Source: JALORV01 sp035255845
Lineage (GTDB): Bacteria > Pseudomonadota > Gammaproteobacteria > Burkholderiales > Burkholderiaceae_F
Assembly (NCBI GenBank): GCA_035255845.1
Contig: DATEZE010000239.1
Coordinates: forward strand, 1-6,281
Direction: 5' to 3'
DNA: 6,281 nucleotides
Below are positions 5,462 to 6,281 of the stretch, piece after piece. Positions within the stretch are counted from its first letter, which is position 1; every line of letters begins with the position of its first letter. The notes beneath the pieces are model-generated. The model did not search any database. It was given only the letters and a program-made list of their open reading frames with translations, and had not been told where the DNA came from. Both the position numbers and the translations under genes were made by a program.

Positions 5462-6281
5462 AGCGGGTTCGGTCGCGGCCTGAACGCCTGGATCGCGCGT
5501 CGCAGTGCGCGAACGTCGGTACGGGTTGCCGTGGCGGATGCGGGCCCGTAGCGCAACCGCTCGTAGCGCGACAGCAGCTTGCGGGCGGTCCTGACATCCT
5601 CGTCGACCAGGGCACGCCGCGTGCGCGCATACAGTTCCCGCGGGCCACACGACACGGACGCGGCGACGCCGGCCCGTTCCAGCCGATCGCGCAACTGTTC
5701 GAACGCCGCGCCGAGCGGGTCGCGCACCGTGCGCGGCCGCATTGATACGAATGCGAGCCAGCCGAGCAGGGCTGCCATCACGAAAGCCAGCACCAGGGCG
5801 ACGTTCTCCAGGCTGGGCGCCAGTCCGAGTCGCTCGACCAGCGCGCGCTGCCGTTCCTGCGAATACGACAGCACCCATTGGTTCCAGTTGTTCTGGATCG
5901 CTTCCCAGTTGTATCGCAGCGTGCGCAAGAACGTCACTTCGCTCCCCATCCCGTGCACCGCGCGCCCCGACTCTCGCGCGATCTCCGCGGCACCGCGTTC
6001 AAGTCGCAGCGGCGCGACGGTGCCAGTCGGGTCTACGCGGATCCAGCCGTGACCGCTCAGCCAGACTTCGGCCCACGCGTGCGCATCCGATTGCCGGACC
6101 GTCAGAAACCCATCGACCGGATTCAACTCCCCGCCCTGATAGCCGGTCACGACGCGCGCGGGGATACCTACCGCGCGCATCAGGACGACGAAGGCCGACG
6201 CGTAGTGTTCGCAGAAGCCCAGCCGCGTGTCGAAAAGGAATTCGTCGACCGAGTGCCGCCCGAGCGGTGGCGGCGTGACCG
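5458..6281 (-). CDS. TgpA-like membrane-anchored transglutaminase, C-terminal part (5' end outside window)
   Basis: The frame is open to the right edge and gives 273 residues before the TGA at 5458-5460. The complete transglutaminase-like catalytic triad is visible: Cys in GFCEHYASAF (codon 6211-6213), His in SDAHAWAEVW (codon 6079-6081) and Asp in RVDPTGT (codon 6031-6033). GIPARVVTGYQGGE lies between Cys and His. After the core come a hydrophobic helix (VALVLAFVMAALLGWLAFV, about 5744-5800) and a cytoplasmic Arg-rich tail with ELYARTRRAL...YERLRYG, resembling the DUF4129 tail of TgpA proteins. In TgpA a multi-helix DUF3488 region precedes the catalytic domain; it would lie beyond the window. 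The Pseudomonas aeruginosa family member is reported as essential, but the reaction it catalyses in the cell is not settled as far as I know. The gene end overlaps the mltB start, linking it to cell-wall turnover. Confidence 0.88.
   Translation of the reverse strand, partial: VTPPPLGRHSVDEFLFDTRLGFCEHYASAFVVLMRAVGIPARVVTGYQGGELNPVDGFLTVRQSDAHAWAEVWLSGHGWIRVDPTGTVAPLRLERGAAEIARESGRAVHGMGSEVTFLRTLRYNWEAIQNNWNQWVLSYSQERQRALVERLGLAPSLENVALVLAFVMAALLGWLAFVSMRPRTVRDPLGAAFEQLRDRLERAGVAASVSCGPRELYARTRRALVDEDVRTARKLLSRYERLRYGPASATATRTDVRALRRAIQAFRPRPNPL

Noticed and set aside
5462..5878. Extension of the mltB frame upstream of its GTG start
   Set aside because: It overlaps the transglutaminase gene, is Arg/Gly/Ala-rich, and would bury the export signal in mid-protein. 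The GTG at 5461 gives an N-terminal signal and the usual family length.

Overview
The window is uniformly GC-rich. It encodes a periplasmic binding protein, a murein hydrolase and a periplasmic transglutaminase, all envelope functions of Gram-negative bacteria. A proteobacterium is a safe reading. A high-GC beta-proteobacterium, or a similar gamma-proteobacterium, is my best guess from the gene repertoire, but there is no rRNA or other phylogenetic marker to settle it.

Plus strand, 1-4438. The first 147 bases are the C-terminal tail of an upstream gene that I cannot firmly identify. After an 81-base gap comes a compact five-gene unit: a small fumarylacetoacetate-hydrolase-family enzyme of the fumarylpyruvate hydrolase (NagK) type (229-924), a complete tripartite TRAP transporter made of DctP (929-1993), DctQ (1996-2463) and DctM (2460-3779), and a zeta-class glutathione transferase of the maleylpyruvate/maleylacetoacetate isomerase (NagL/MaiA) type (3791-4438). 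Gaps run from a 4-base overlap to 11 bases, so the unit is very probably one operon. The two enzymes are the last two steps of the glutathione-dependent gentisate pathway: maleylpyruvate to fumarylpyruvate, then to fumarate plus pyruvate. The inferred role is uptake of an aromatic or related organic acid followed by lower-pathway breakdown. The ring-cleaving dioxygenase and any regulator gene are not in the window. The only sizeable non-coding stretch (148-228) carries a 21-base imperfect palindrome followed by a short T run, either an operator for this operon or a weak terminator for the gene before it.

Minus strand, 4445-6281. Reading leftwards from the right edge, a TgpA-like membrane-anchored transglutaminase (5' end outside the window) overlaps by four bases the start of an MltB-family lytic murein transglycosylase. 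These form a translationally coupled envelope or cell-wall module. It converges on the catabolic operon with only six bases between the two stop codons and no evident terminator.

No tRNA, rRNA, insertion sequence, CRISPR array or clear sign of horizontal transfer was seen. The gene families are all known ones; the points of interest are gene linkage, the palindrome and the export signal of the MltB protein.
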